Assembly: GCA_965601955.1 (NCBI GenBank) | Contig: OZ271855.1 | Location: 3,348,001 to 3,412,000 of the forward strand | DNA length: 64,000 bases | Reading direction: 5' to 3' | From: RHLJ01 sp965601955 | GTDB lineage: Bacteria > Bacteroidota > Rhodothermia > Balneolales > Balneolaceae | Shown: positions 1-8,160 of the stretch, piece after piece | How the letters are laid out: each line of letters begins with the position of its first letter | How positions within the stretch are numbered: position 1 is the first letter of the stretch | The notes under the pieces: model-generated | Database searches by the model: none | Told to the model about the DNA's origin: nothing | Seen by the model: only the letters and a program-made list of their open reading frames with translations | Translations under genes and position numbers: made by a program

Positions 1-1
1 T

Positions 2-670
2 TCTGATGCTTTAGGAAAAGAACTCGAATACGGAAACAAGAAATATACCATTATTGGTGTGGTGCAGGACTTTCATACTTTCTCCCCAAAATCATCTCTT
101 TTACCCGTTGCAGTCCATTTAACCGATGAGGCATTCAGCCAAGTATTAATAAAATTAGACACTCAAAATTTATCTGGTACGGTTGAGTCTTTAAAATCAG
201 TATGGGCAAAATTTGAGCCCTTCTTACCCTTCGAGATAAATTTTATGGACCAGGAAATAGCTACAGAATACCTCCAGGAACAAAACCTGTTTAAACTATT
301 CAGTTCATTCGCAATACTTGCTATACTAATAGCCTGCCTTGGATTATTTGGGTTGGTTACCTTTACCGCCGAACAACGAAGAAAAGAAATTGGAATTCGT
401 AAAGTCTTAGGTGCTTCTGTTGAACGAATTCTTGCCCTCGTATCAAAAGATTTCTTTTGGCTCATTGCCCTTGGGTTTTTAGTAGCCTCCCCTATCGCGT
501 GGTATTTAATGAAAGAATGGCTGCAGGACTATGCATACAAAATAGAAATAACCCCATGGATATTTGTACTAAGTGGTTTAGTTGCGGTGGTCATTGCCTT
601 TGCAACAATAAGCTTTCAATCTATTAAAGCTGCTCTTGCCAATCCGGTTGACAGCCTGAAGACGGAATAA
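2..670 (+). CDS. MacB/FtsX-like ABC permease, C-terminal part (5' end outside window)
   Basis: The reading frame is open from base 2, so the gene begins left of the window; 222 residues are visible. They cover the end of the second periplasmic MacB_PCD domain (the IIGVVQDF motif, shared by the paralogs downstream) and the second FtsX domain: a membrane helix, the cytoplasmic coupling motif RRKEIGIRKVLGAS (about nt 382-423), and two more helices. The C-terminus NPVDSLKTE is the family tail seen in all following permeases. It is the first visible member of an eleven-gene paralog array and lies 24 nt before the next gene, so it is probably co-transcribed with it. Role inferred: inner-membrane subunit of a MacB-type transporter or mechanotransmission complex; substrate unknown. 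Confidence 0.9.
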   Translation, partial: SDALGKELEYGNKKYTIIGVVQDFHTFSPKSSLLPVAVHLTDEAFSQVLIKLDTQNLSGTVESLKSVWAKFEPFLPFEINFMDQEIATEYLQEQNLFKLFSSFAILAILIACLGLFGLVTFTAEQRRKEIGIRKVLGASVERILALVSKDFFWLIALGFLVASPIAWYLMKEWLQDYAYKIEITPWIFVLSGLVAVVIAFATISFQSIKAALANPVDSLKTE

Positions 671-694
671 GAATCACCTTCAAGAAGTACGATC

Positions 695-3106
695 ATGCTC
701 AAAAATTACCTCAAAATCGCCCTCCGGAATTTAATTAAGAACAGAAGCCATACGGCTATCAATATTGGCGGGCTTACTTTAGGTGTTGTATGTGCTCTGG
801 TCATATTCCTGGTAATACAGTACAATGTTAGCTTCGATACCTGGCACGAAGATGGAGACAGAATTTACCGGGTAGTGAGAATTGACACAGAATTTGGCAA
901 TGAAAACTATGGAGAGGGCGGTCCTTTTTCGAGATCTGAAGCCATAAGAAGTGATATATCCGGAGTAGACGCTGTTACCATTATTGACAATAATACTTCT
1001 AGTAATCTTTCCGTCTCATTTGTAGATAGAAATGGAAATAAAGTGAGATATAAGGAAGACTTTGCTGCTTTTGTACACCAGGATTATTTCGACATTTTCA
1101 CCTACCAATGGGTCTCAGGAAATCCTGAATCAGCCTTAAGCAATCCAAATACGGTAGTGATTACCGAAAGCCTGGCAAATAAAATGTTTGGCCACATTGA
1201 TGTAATAGGGCGAGACATCACTCTAACTGAAGACACCTATTATGTTCTTCAAATTACAGGAGTGGTAAAAGATTTCCCGGAAACATCGGACTTTCCATTT
1301 AATGTCATGGCTTCCATACTTTCGAAAGACTTTGAAGGAGATATAAGAGGGAATGACAGTTGGGAAAGTAATTCAAGCTCATGGCAAACCTATGTAAAGC
1401 TTGCTAATGGAGTAAATCCTGACGATGTAAATTCCCAGTTTGATCCGTTAATTGTTAAAAATCTCGATGAAGAGCGAGCCGGTTATATAGATTTCTACCT
1501 ACAACCCTTATCGGAAATCCATTTCGACTCCCGGTTCGGTAACTACAATGAACGTACTACAGAAAAGAAAACATTAATTGCCCTTGGAATTATTGGGTTA
1601 TTCTTGTTAATCACAGCATGCATCAACTTCATCAATCTAAATACTGCTATAGCTGTTAGTCGTTCTAAAGAGGTTGGGCTTCGAAAAACTCTGGGCGGGA
1701 CAAAACTTCAGCTAATATTCCATTTTCTAGGCGAGACTGCATTTATCGTACTGATTTCAATTTTTCTGGGAATCGGGATTACTGAAATTGTATCCAATCG
1801 TTTAGAACCAGTTCTCGGGTTTTCCCCTTCACTCGATCTGCTCACTAATATGCCGATCGCTTTATTTCTCCTGGGTCTTTTTTTTGGAATTACCCTCCTG
1901 GCCGGCTGGTATCCTGCAAAACACCTTTCAGGCTTTAGCCCGGTTGATGCGATTAGAAATAAAATAAACAACAATTATGGGCATGGGCTATCTCTGCGAA
2001 GAGGGCTAACTATCATTCAGCTTACCATAACCCAAATCCTGATCATCACCACAATAGTAATTGCCAACCAAATTAAATTTTTTCAAACCACCGATCTTGG
2101 CATTGTAAAGGAAGCTGTTATCGAAGTTGATATAAGCCCGGTTAATAAATCGGTCCTTGAAACCTTTAAAAACTCTCTGCTAAGTGAGAGTAGTATTTTG
2201 AATGTCTCTTATTCTAATACAGGTACTACCAGTGGAAATATTTGGGGAGGTAATTATGTACTGACTGATGATTCTGTTTTAAAAGAAAACGATGTACAGG
2301 GAAAGTTCGTCGACGATCGCTTTATAGACACTTATGGCTTAACTCTTCTTGCTGGTGAACCTCTTACTCTTTCAGATTCTGTAGTCGCTTATATCGCTAA
2401 TGAAACCTTTGCAAGGCAGACCGGATATGGGGATAATTATGAAGGCCTGATAGGAAAACCCGTGAGGTTTTGGGGCAACGAAGCTCCGATTATAGGAGTA
2501 GTAAAGGATTTTAACACGGTATCACTCTATGAAGAATTGAGCCCTGTTCTAATCACTTCTGCCTTTAACTATTACGTAGCTGCGGTTAAGATAAATATGA
2601 ATCAAAGTGAGGATGCCATTGCTGCAATTGAAGAAGCCTTTTCCATTGCATTCCCTGAATTCATTTTTGAGTACTCTTTTCTGGATGATAGCATCTCTCA
2701 GATGTATGATGAAGAAAGAAGAACGGCTAAAATCATGAATGCATTTACATTAATTGCAATCTTGATTGGTTCTTTAGGCCTATTTGGGCTGGTCTCCTAT
2801 ATGGCTACTACCCGGACTAAAGAAATTGGAGTACGCAAAGTGCTCGGAGCAAGCATTTGGAATATCCTATCCATCTTTGGAAAGGAGTTGGGAATACTCA
2901 CTGTTACTTCATTCGCTTTAGCCGCGCCTCTCTCCTACTTCCTGATGCAGAAGTGGTTGGCCGATTTTGCTTATAAAATTGAACTCGGTGTGGAGATCTT
3001 TGTCCTCTCTTTCCTGGGAACACTAATTCTGGCTGTTCTTACTGTCGGCTTTAAATCAATCTCTTCTGCAATCGCTAACCCGGTAGACAGCCTTAAGTCC
3101 GAATAA
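695..3106 (+). CDS. MacB/FtsX-like ABC permease (duplicated FtsX unit), paralog 2
   Basis: 803 residues. Order: short cytoplasmic N-terminus (MLKNYLKIALRNL), TM1 at about 21-43, periplasmic MacB_PCD domain (about 45-285), FtsX domain 1 with helices near 294-318, 344-366 and 384-406 and coupling motif SKEVGLRKTLGG (324-335), TM5 at 436-457, second PCD domain (about 460-680), then FtsX domain 2 with TKEIGVRKVLGAS (708-720) and two last helices. No Walker motifs, so the ATPase must come from elsewhere. It is very close in length and sequence to the next gene (both 803 aa, same GGLTLGVVCALVIFLVIQYN helix), and even the 24-nt leaders before the two start codons match closely. This is a clear tandem duplicate. 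Substrate not predictable. Confidence 0.93.
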   Translation: MLKNYLKIALRNLIKNRSHTAINIGGLTLGVVCALVIFLVIQYNVSFDTWHEDGDRIYRVVRIDTEFGNENYGEGGPFSRSEAIRSDISGVDAVTIIDNNTSSNLSVSFVDRNGNKVRYKEDFAAFVHQDYFDIFTYQWVSGNPESALSNPNTVVITESLANKMFGHIDVIGRDITLTEDTYYVLQITGVVKDFPETSDFPFNVMASILSKDFEGDIRGNDSWESNSSSWQTYVKLANGVNPDDVNSQFDPLIVKNLDEERAGYIDFYLQPLSEIHFDSRFGNYNERTTEKKTLIALGIIGLFLLITACINFINLNTAIAVSRSKEVGLRKTLGGTKLQLIFHFLGETAFIVLISIFLGIGITEIVSNRLEPVLGFSPSLDLLTNMPIALFLLGLFFGITLLAGWYPAKHLSGFSPVDAIRNKINNNYGHGLSLRRGLTIIQLTITQILIITTIVIANQIKFFQTTDLGIVKEAVIEVDISPVNKSVLETFKNSLLSESSILNVSYSNTGTTSGNIWGGNYVLTDDSVLKENDVQGKFVDDRFIDTYGLTLLAGEPLTLSDSVVAYIANETFARQTGYGDNYEGLIGKPVRFWGNEAPIIGVVKDFNTVSLYEELSPVLITSAFNYYVAAVKINMNQSEDAIAAIEEAFSIAFPEFIFEYSFLDDSISQMYDEERRTAKIMNAFTLIAILIGSLGLFGLVSYMATTRTKEIGVRKVLGASIWNILSIFGKELGILTVTSFALAAPLSYFLMQKWLADFAYKIELGVEIFVLSFLGTLILAVLTVGFKSISSAIANPVDSLKSE

Positions 3107-3130
3107 CAATCACCTTTAAGGAGTACGATC

Positions 3131-5542
3131 ATGTTCAAAAATTACCTCAAAATCGCCTTTCGGAACTTAATCAAGAACAAAAGTCACACAGCTATTAATG
3201 TGGGTGGACTTACGCTGGGAGTAGTGTGCGCACTGGTCATTTTCCTGGTTATCCAGTACAATATGAATTTTGATACCTGGCATGAAGACGGGGACCAAAT
3301 CTATAGAGTAGTTAGAGAAGATTCAGAGTTTGGGGATATTAGCCATGATACAGGAGCACCTTATCCATTTGCTCAGACTGTTGAAGAAGAAGTCACGGGC
3401 TTAGAGTTTGTAACCAGAGTAAATACTAACTCCGCAAATACTCCAATTATTAGTTACCAGGAAAATGGGATTGTTCAAAAGAAGTTTAAAGAAGAAGATG
3501 TAGCATTTGTAGAAAAGGAGTATTTCGACATTTTTACTTATCGATGGATGGCGGGTGACCCTGATTCATTCTTCGATAACCCAAATACTGTGGTTATCAC
3601 CGAAGAGTTTGCAAAAAGACTATTTGGAAGCATCGATGTGTTGGGTAGGGAATTTACCATTCAGACAGGATCTCAATATGATTTAACAGTGACTGGGTTA
3701 GTAAAAGACCCACCTGAAACAACAGATTTTCCATTTTTAGCCTTAGCCAATGAGAATTCAAAAAGCCGTACTGGCGCGCAAATCGGGAATGATAACTGGA
3801 GTGGGTCTTCAAGCTCCCTTCAAACGTATATTAAACTCGCTCCCAATGTTACTCCTGATAATATAAATCCTCAATTCGATCCTATTATTGTAAAGTATAG
3901 AAGTGAAGATCGAGCTGAAGTAACAGAATTTTTCCTGCAGCCACTTTCGGAAATTCATTTTGACAGCCGCTTTGGGAATTATTCCGGTAGAGTAGTTGAG
4001 AAAAGAACACTGTTTGCAATGGGTATTATTGGTTTCTTACTACTGATTACCGCTTGCATAAACTTCATCAATTTAAATACTGCTATTGCGGTTAATCGTT
4101 CGAAAGAGGTTGGGCTAAGAAAAACCCTGGGAGGCTCAAGAACACAACTTTCCTTCCATTTTTTAGGTGAAACTGCTTTTGTCACGCTTATCTCCATTTT
4201 AATAGGAATCGGAGTTACAGAATTTGCTCTTCTCAACATTGAAGATATCATAGGGTTTACCCCGGAGTTGGATTTGCTGAATAACCCGATGCTTATTGTG
4301 TTCCTGGTTACTCTGTTTATCATGATAACCTTAGCTGCAGGATGGTACCCGGCACATCATCTATCCGGGTTCAACCCGATTGAAGCGATCAGAAATACAA
4401 TGAATTCAAGTTATGGGCAAGGATTAGTGCTTCGCCGGAGCCTGATCATCGTTCAATTTACTATTACTCAAATTCTCATTATTGGCACCCTTGTTATTGC
4501 AACCCAAATTCAGCATTTCAATCAACAAGACTTGGGTTTCCAGAAAGAAGCAGTTATACATTTCGATATTCCTGATCGTGACAGAATCACTTTAGAAACT
4601 CTCAAAAACCAACTTAAAAGCGAGGCAAGCATTTTAAATGTCACCTATTCGAATACCGGCACTACTCATGGAAATGTTTGGGGTGGCAACTATGTGATTG
4701 AATTCGATTCTACAAGGATTGAAAATAGCACAGATATAAAATTCATCGACGCAGATTTCCTGGATACCTATGGTATTCAACTATTAGCAGGTACCAATAT
4801 TCAACCCTCTGATACAGTGAATATGTATATGATCAATGAGTCGCTGGCAAAGCAGGCTGGCTTCGGAGATAATTATGAAGACATTCTTGGTAAGGAGCTC
4901 CAGGTATGGGGAACAAGTGCTACCATCGTTGGAGTGGTAAATGATTTTAACACCTCTTCCCTCCATCTGGGATTAAGACCCGTTGTTCTTGGGGCCAGAA
5001 CAAACGTTTGGGTTGGAGCGGTCAAAATAAACACAGGTATGATACCGGAAGCTCTTGTGGCTGTTGAAGAAGCATATAATGAAGCTTTTCCTGAAGCAGT
5101 ATTTGAATACACTTTCCTGGAAGATTACATAGCCGATATGTATGAACAAGAGCGTAACACAGCCAGTATCATGAATATCTTTGCTGTAATCGCCATTATT
5201 ATTGGCTGCCTCGGTCTATTTGGGTTGGTATCGTACATGGCGGCTACAAGAACTAAAGAGATCGGAGTCAGAAAAGTACTTGGTGCAAATATTCTCGATA
5301 TCCTAAAGATATTTGGATATGAACTTGGACTATTAATAGGAATCTCATTCCTGCTGGCGACGCCTGTTTCCTGGTATTTAATGCAACGGTGGCTGGAAGA
5401 TTTCGCCTATAAAATTGAACTGGGAGTAGGAATATTCCTGATCGCATTAGCAGGTACCCTTGTTGTTGCTATTGTGACAATAGGTTACCGATCCATTTCC
5501 TCAGCACTGGCAAATCCTGTGGATAGTTTGAAGACTGAGTAA
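3131..5542 (+). CDS. MacB/FtsX-like ABC permease, paralog 3 (tandem duplicate of paralog 2)
   Basis: 803 residues with the same eight-helix, two-PCD, two-FtsX layout as the gene before it. Coupling motifs are SKEVGLRKTLGGS in the first half and TKEIGVRKVLGAN in the second; tail ANPVDSLKTE. A good ribosome site, AAGGAG at 3117-3122, precedes the ATG and lies in a leader almost identical to that of paralog 2, so the duplication included the translation signal. Divergence is concentrated in the periplasmic domains (for example residues 65-125), as expected if the pair differ in what they bind outside the membrane. It is the last gene of its unit: a palindromic repeat and a new sigma-54-type promoter follow. 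Confidence 0.93.
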   Translation: MFKNYLKIAFRNLIKNKSHTAINVGGLTLGVVCALVIFLVIQYNMNFDTWHEDGDQIYRVVREDSEFGDISHDTGAPYPFAQTVEEEVTGLEFVTRVNTNSANTPIISYQENGIVQKKFKEEDVAFVEKEYFDIFTYRWMAGDPDSFFDNPNTVVITEEFAKRLFGSIDVLGREFTIQTGSQYDLTVTGLVKDPPETTDFPFLALANENSKSRTGAQIGNDNWSGSSSSLQTYIKLAPNVTPDNINPQFDPIIVKYRSEDRAEVTEFFLQPLSEIHFDSRFGNYSGRVVEKRTLFAMGIIGFLLLITACINFINLNTAIAVNRSKEVGLRKTLGGSRTQLSFHFLGETAFVTLISILIGIGVTEFALLNIEDIIGFTPELDLLNNPMLIVFLVTLFIMITLAAGWYPAHHLSGFNPIEAIRNTMNSSYGQGLVLRRSLIIVQFTITQILIIGTLVIATQIQHFNQQDLGFQKEAVIHFDIPDRDRITLETLKNQLKSEASILNVTYSNTGTTHGNVWGGNYVIEFDSTRIENSTDIKFIDADFLDTYGIQLLAGTNIQPSDTVNMYMINESLAKQAGFGDNYEDILGKELQVWGTSATIVGVVNDFNTSSLHLGLRPVVLGARTNVWVGAVKINTGMIPEALVAVEEAYNEAFPEAVFEYTFLEDYIADMYEQERNTASIMNIFAVIAIIIGCLGLFGLVSYMAATRTKEIGVRKVLGANILDILKIFGYELGLLIGISFLLATPVSWYLMQRWLEDFAYKIELGVGIFLIALAGTLVVAIVTIGYRSISSALANPVDSLKTE

Positions 5543-5560
5543 TTAAGTTTGCAGCTATTT

Positions 5561-5611
5561 TTCACCCACCCCTCCCAACCTGCCTGCCGCAAGCAAGGAG
5601 GGGTGGGTGAA
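5561..5611. repeat. Palindromic intergenic repeat (copy 1)
   Basis: A perfect 15-bp stem, 5561-5575 against 5597-5611 (TTCACCCACCCCTCC and its complement), encloses a 21-nt loop. The segment 5576-5603 (core ACCTGCCTGC-S-GCAAGC) reappears with two differences at 13054-13081 in the other long gap of the array. No T-run follows, so it is more likely a dispersed REP-like element than a classic terminator, though the stem could protect the 3' end of the upstream message. Confidence 0.75.
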
Positions 5612-5623
5612 GACTGACCTAAT

Positions 5624-5660
5624 CGTCCGATATCGAACACCCCCTGTATAAAACCGAACA
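5624..5660 (+). promoter_or_regulatory. Double operator (putative enhancer-binding-protein site), module A
   Basis: Box 1 at 5624-5639 is CGTCCGATATCGAACA, an almost complete inverted repeat. Box 2 at 5645-5660 is TGTATAAAACCGAACA. The boxes are 5 bp apart, 21 bp centre to centre, and box 2 ends 55 nt before the GG of the -24 element. The same boxes with the same spacing occur at 13210 and 23079. Known biology: sigma-54 activators bind upstream tandem dyads. The assignment to such an activator is inference. Confidence 0.75.
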
Positions 5661-5713
5661 TCTAATCGCTCTGAATCTCGGATTTTGAACGATTTTAAGG
5701 CCTATCCATAGTT

Positions 5714-5728
5714 TGGTACAGTTATTGG
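5714..5728 (+). promoter_or_regulatory. Sigma-54-type promoter, module A
   Basis: TGGTACAGTTATTGG fits the -24/-12 pattern TGGCACG-N4-TTGC with correct GG to -12 G spacing (12 nt); the final C of TTGC is G here. The predicted start lies near 5740, giving a leader of about 25 nt to the ATG at 5765. It would drive the three permeases 5765-12958. Two further copies in the window share sequence and placement. Confidence 0.72.
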
Positions 5729-5764
5729 CATTCCTGGTACAGACATAACTAATAGGGCTTAGAT

Positions 5765-8146
5765 ATGCTTAAAAATTATATAAAGATTGCATTCAGGAAT
5801 ATCTCCAAGCAAAAGGGATATGCATTTATTAACACCGTAGGGTTAGCTATTGGAATGGGGATTTGCCTCTTCCTTTTCCTACTTATGCAGTATGCTTTTA
5901 CTTTTGATACCTATCATGAAAACTCAGACCGTATCTACCGCGTTGCGGATAAAATAACCCAACAAAATGGAAGTATTCTGGATGTTGCTATATCGGCAAG
6001 TCCATGGGGCCAAACCATGGTTGCTGATTTTCCTGAAGTGGAAAACTCTGTTCGTTTTATGGGGCGTGGAGCAGCCATTCAATATGAGGATAAAATTCTC
6101 AGGCAGGGTATCACTTATGTGGATGAGGGAATATTTGAAGTATTTTCCTATGAGTTTAAATATGGCAACCCTGAAGGAGCGTTAGCTAGTCCTTCGAGCA
6201 TTGTACTTACCGAAGAAATGTCGGTACGATATTTTGGAGAGGAAAACCCGGTTGGGAAAACCCTGCTTTTAGATAAAGACCCATTTGAAGTAACCGGAGT
6301 ACTTCAAAAACTCAATCCACGATCTAGTTTTACTTTTAACTCTCTTGTTCCTTTTTCTTCACTCACAGAAGAGAGCTATGCTGCATTAAACGATTGGCGT
6401 TCACATAATCTGTATACCTATTTATTGGTCCAAGAGGGTACCAATATAGCCGAACTCGAGGCGAAGTTTCCCTCCTTTGTAGAACGCCATATTGGTGAGG
6501 AATTTGTACAACGCTACGAAATTCATCTTCAGCCATTAGCGGACCTCTTTCTTCATTCAAACCTTTATGCCGAACATGGCGACAGCCTTGAGATCGCCTA
6601 TATCTATATCTTCATAGCTCTCGGTTTACTCATTCTCATTATCGCCTGTATCAATTTTATTAACCTTTCAACTGCTCAGGGCCTGAAAAGGGCTAAAGAA
6701 GTTGGAGTAAGAAAGGTAATGGGCGCATTCAAAAATCAGTTGGTATTCCAGTTTCTGGCTGAAGCCATAATACTTGCCATTTTTGGTGTTATGATAAGTC
6801 TGGTGCTTGTTGAACTCGCTTTGCCTGCCTTCAATGATATCGCTGAGTGGAGCGTTGAAGCTACTTACCTAGCAAACCCACTTTACCTGATTGCAATTTT
6901 CCTGGTTGTAGTACTTGTAGGAGTTTTGGCAGGAGGATACCCGGCTTTTGTTCTTTCTGCATTCAAACCTGCCGCCGTTCTTAAGGGTGAAAAAACCGGA
7001 ACCGGAGGTAAATCATTCTTACGAACAGGGCTCGTTGTCACTCAGTTTACTGTGGCCATTTTTATGATCATTAGTACCCTGGCGGTAGACAATCAGCTGT
7101 CTTATTTAAAAAACAAAGACCTTGGCTTTGATAAGAATAATGTGCTTGTGGTTGGGGTTCCTAGTAATCTTCCGGAAAACGGTTTTGATTTAGTCCGAGA
7201 TGAGCTTTTTAGAATCCCTGGTGTTTCCAATGTTTCCTTCAGCTCAAATACCCCGGGCAATGAATCCGGAGGAAGGTTCCAGTTTTATCCTGAAGGTGTA
7301 TTTGGTGAAGATGGGCTTTTGGTGAATTCTTATTCCACTGATGAACACTTTATCAGTCAGTTTAATTTAGAACTCCTTCAAGGACGTGATTTCAGTTCTG
7401 ATTTCGAAACAGGTTCAGGCACCTCTTTAATCCTGAATGAAGCTGCTGTTGCAAAGTTCGAATGGGATGATCCGATAGGCAAAACCATCACCAGGAAAAC
7501 GGACGAAGGAGATGTTCTTTTTACCGTCGTTGGTGTTATTAAAGACTTCAATTACGAGACCTTACACTCCAGAATAGAACCTCTGGTAATCCGAAATGAA
7601 GCTCAAAACTTCTTCGACATTACGGTTAAAATAAGTAGTGCAGACTTGGATGGTATCGCAACACAAGTATCTGATGCACTTAAAGCCTTTAATGAGGGTG
7701 TTCCTGTTTGGTACTATTACCTGGAGGACGATATCGCAACTGATTATACCACGGAGGAAGTAATTGGGGAAATGCTTCGATATTTTGCTTACCTAACTAT
7801 TTTTATCGCGTGTCTGGGTCTTCTTGGTCTGGTTTCCTTCTCCGTTATAAACCGAAGAAAAGAAATTGGAATAAGGAAAGTTCTTGGAGCTTCAGTAAGC
7901 AGTATCGTACAGGCTATTTCTACTGATTTCCTAAAACTAGTAGCAATCGGCTTTTTGATTGGTGCTCCATTGGCCTATTTCCTGATTCAACAATGGCTCA
8001 ATAGTTTCGCTTTCAATTCTACGCCAGGAATCCTGGTATTTGTTGGAGCCGGCTTCGCAATTATTGGTATTGCTTTGCTAACTATTGGTTACCAAGCTGT
8101 GAAAGCAGCGCTAGCCAACCCTGTAGATAGCTTGAAGAGTGAATAA
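5765..8146 (+). CDS. MacB/FtsX-like ABC permease, paralog 4 (first gene of module-A unit)
   Basis: 793 residues, duplicated PCD-FtsX architecture. TM1 is GLAIGMGICLFLFLLMQYAF (about 24-43). First coupling motif KRAKEVGVRKVMGAF, second RRKEIGIRKVLGAS; tail ANPVDSLKSE. Its closest relative in the window is the permease at 23214 (shared SDRIYR, ILDVAIS-x-SPWGQ, FGNPEGAL/YGNPEGAL segments and an identical first coupling motif). Both are the first gene behind one of the sigma-54-type modules, so the gene and its promoter may have been copied together. Start chosen because every member begins M-(L/F)-x-NY-(L/I)-K; only a weak AGGG lies upstream. The next gene starts 14 nt after the stop. Confidence 0.93.
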   Translation: MLKNYIKIAFRNISKQKGYAFINTVGLAIGMGICLFLFLLMQYAFTFDTYHENSDRIYRVADKITQQNGSILDVAISASPWGQTMVADFPEVENSVRFMGRGAAIQYEDKILRQGITYVDEGIFEVFSYEFKYGNPEGALASPSSIVLTEEMSVRYFGEENPVGKTLLLDKDPFEVTGVLQKLNPRSSFTFNSLVPFSSLTEESYAALNDWRSHNLYTYLLVQEGTNIAELEAKFPSFVERHIGEEFVQRYEIHLQPLADLFLHSNLYAEHGDSLEIAYIYIFIALGLLILIIACINFINLSTAQGLKRAKEVGVRKVMGAFKNQLVFQFLAEAIILAIFGVMISLVLVELALPAFNDIAEWSVEATYLANPLYLIAIFLVVVLVGVLAGGYPAFVLSAFKPAAVLKGEKTGTGGKSFLRTGLVVTQFTVAIFMIISTLAVDNQLSYLKNKDLGFDKNNVLVVGVPSNLPENGFDLVRDELFRIPGVSNVSFSSNTPGNESGGRFQFYPEGVFGEDGLLVNSYSTDEHFISQFNLELLQGRDFSSDFETGSGTSLILNEAAVAKFEWDDPIGKTITRKTDEGDVLFTVVGVIKDFNYETLHSRIEPLVIRNEAQNFFDITVKISSADLDGIATQVSDALKAFNEGVPVWYYYLEDDIATDYTTEEVIGEMLRYFAYLTIFIACLGLLGLVSFSVINRRKEIGIRKVLGASVSSIVQAISTDFLKLVAIGFLIGAPLAYFLIQQWLNSFAFNSTPGILVFVGAGFAIIGIALLTIGYQAVKAALANPVDSLKSE

Positions 8147-8160
8147 AACTATACTAAGAA

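Noticed and set aside
2..670. Truncated permease pseudogene
   Set aside because: The frame is open to the first codon of the window, so the truncation is due to the window edge and not to a mutation.
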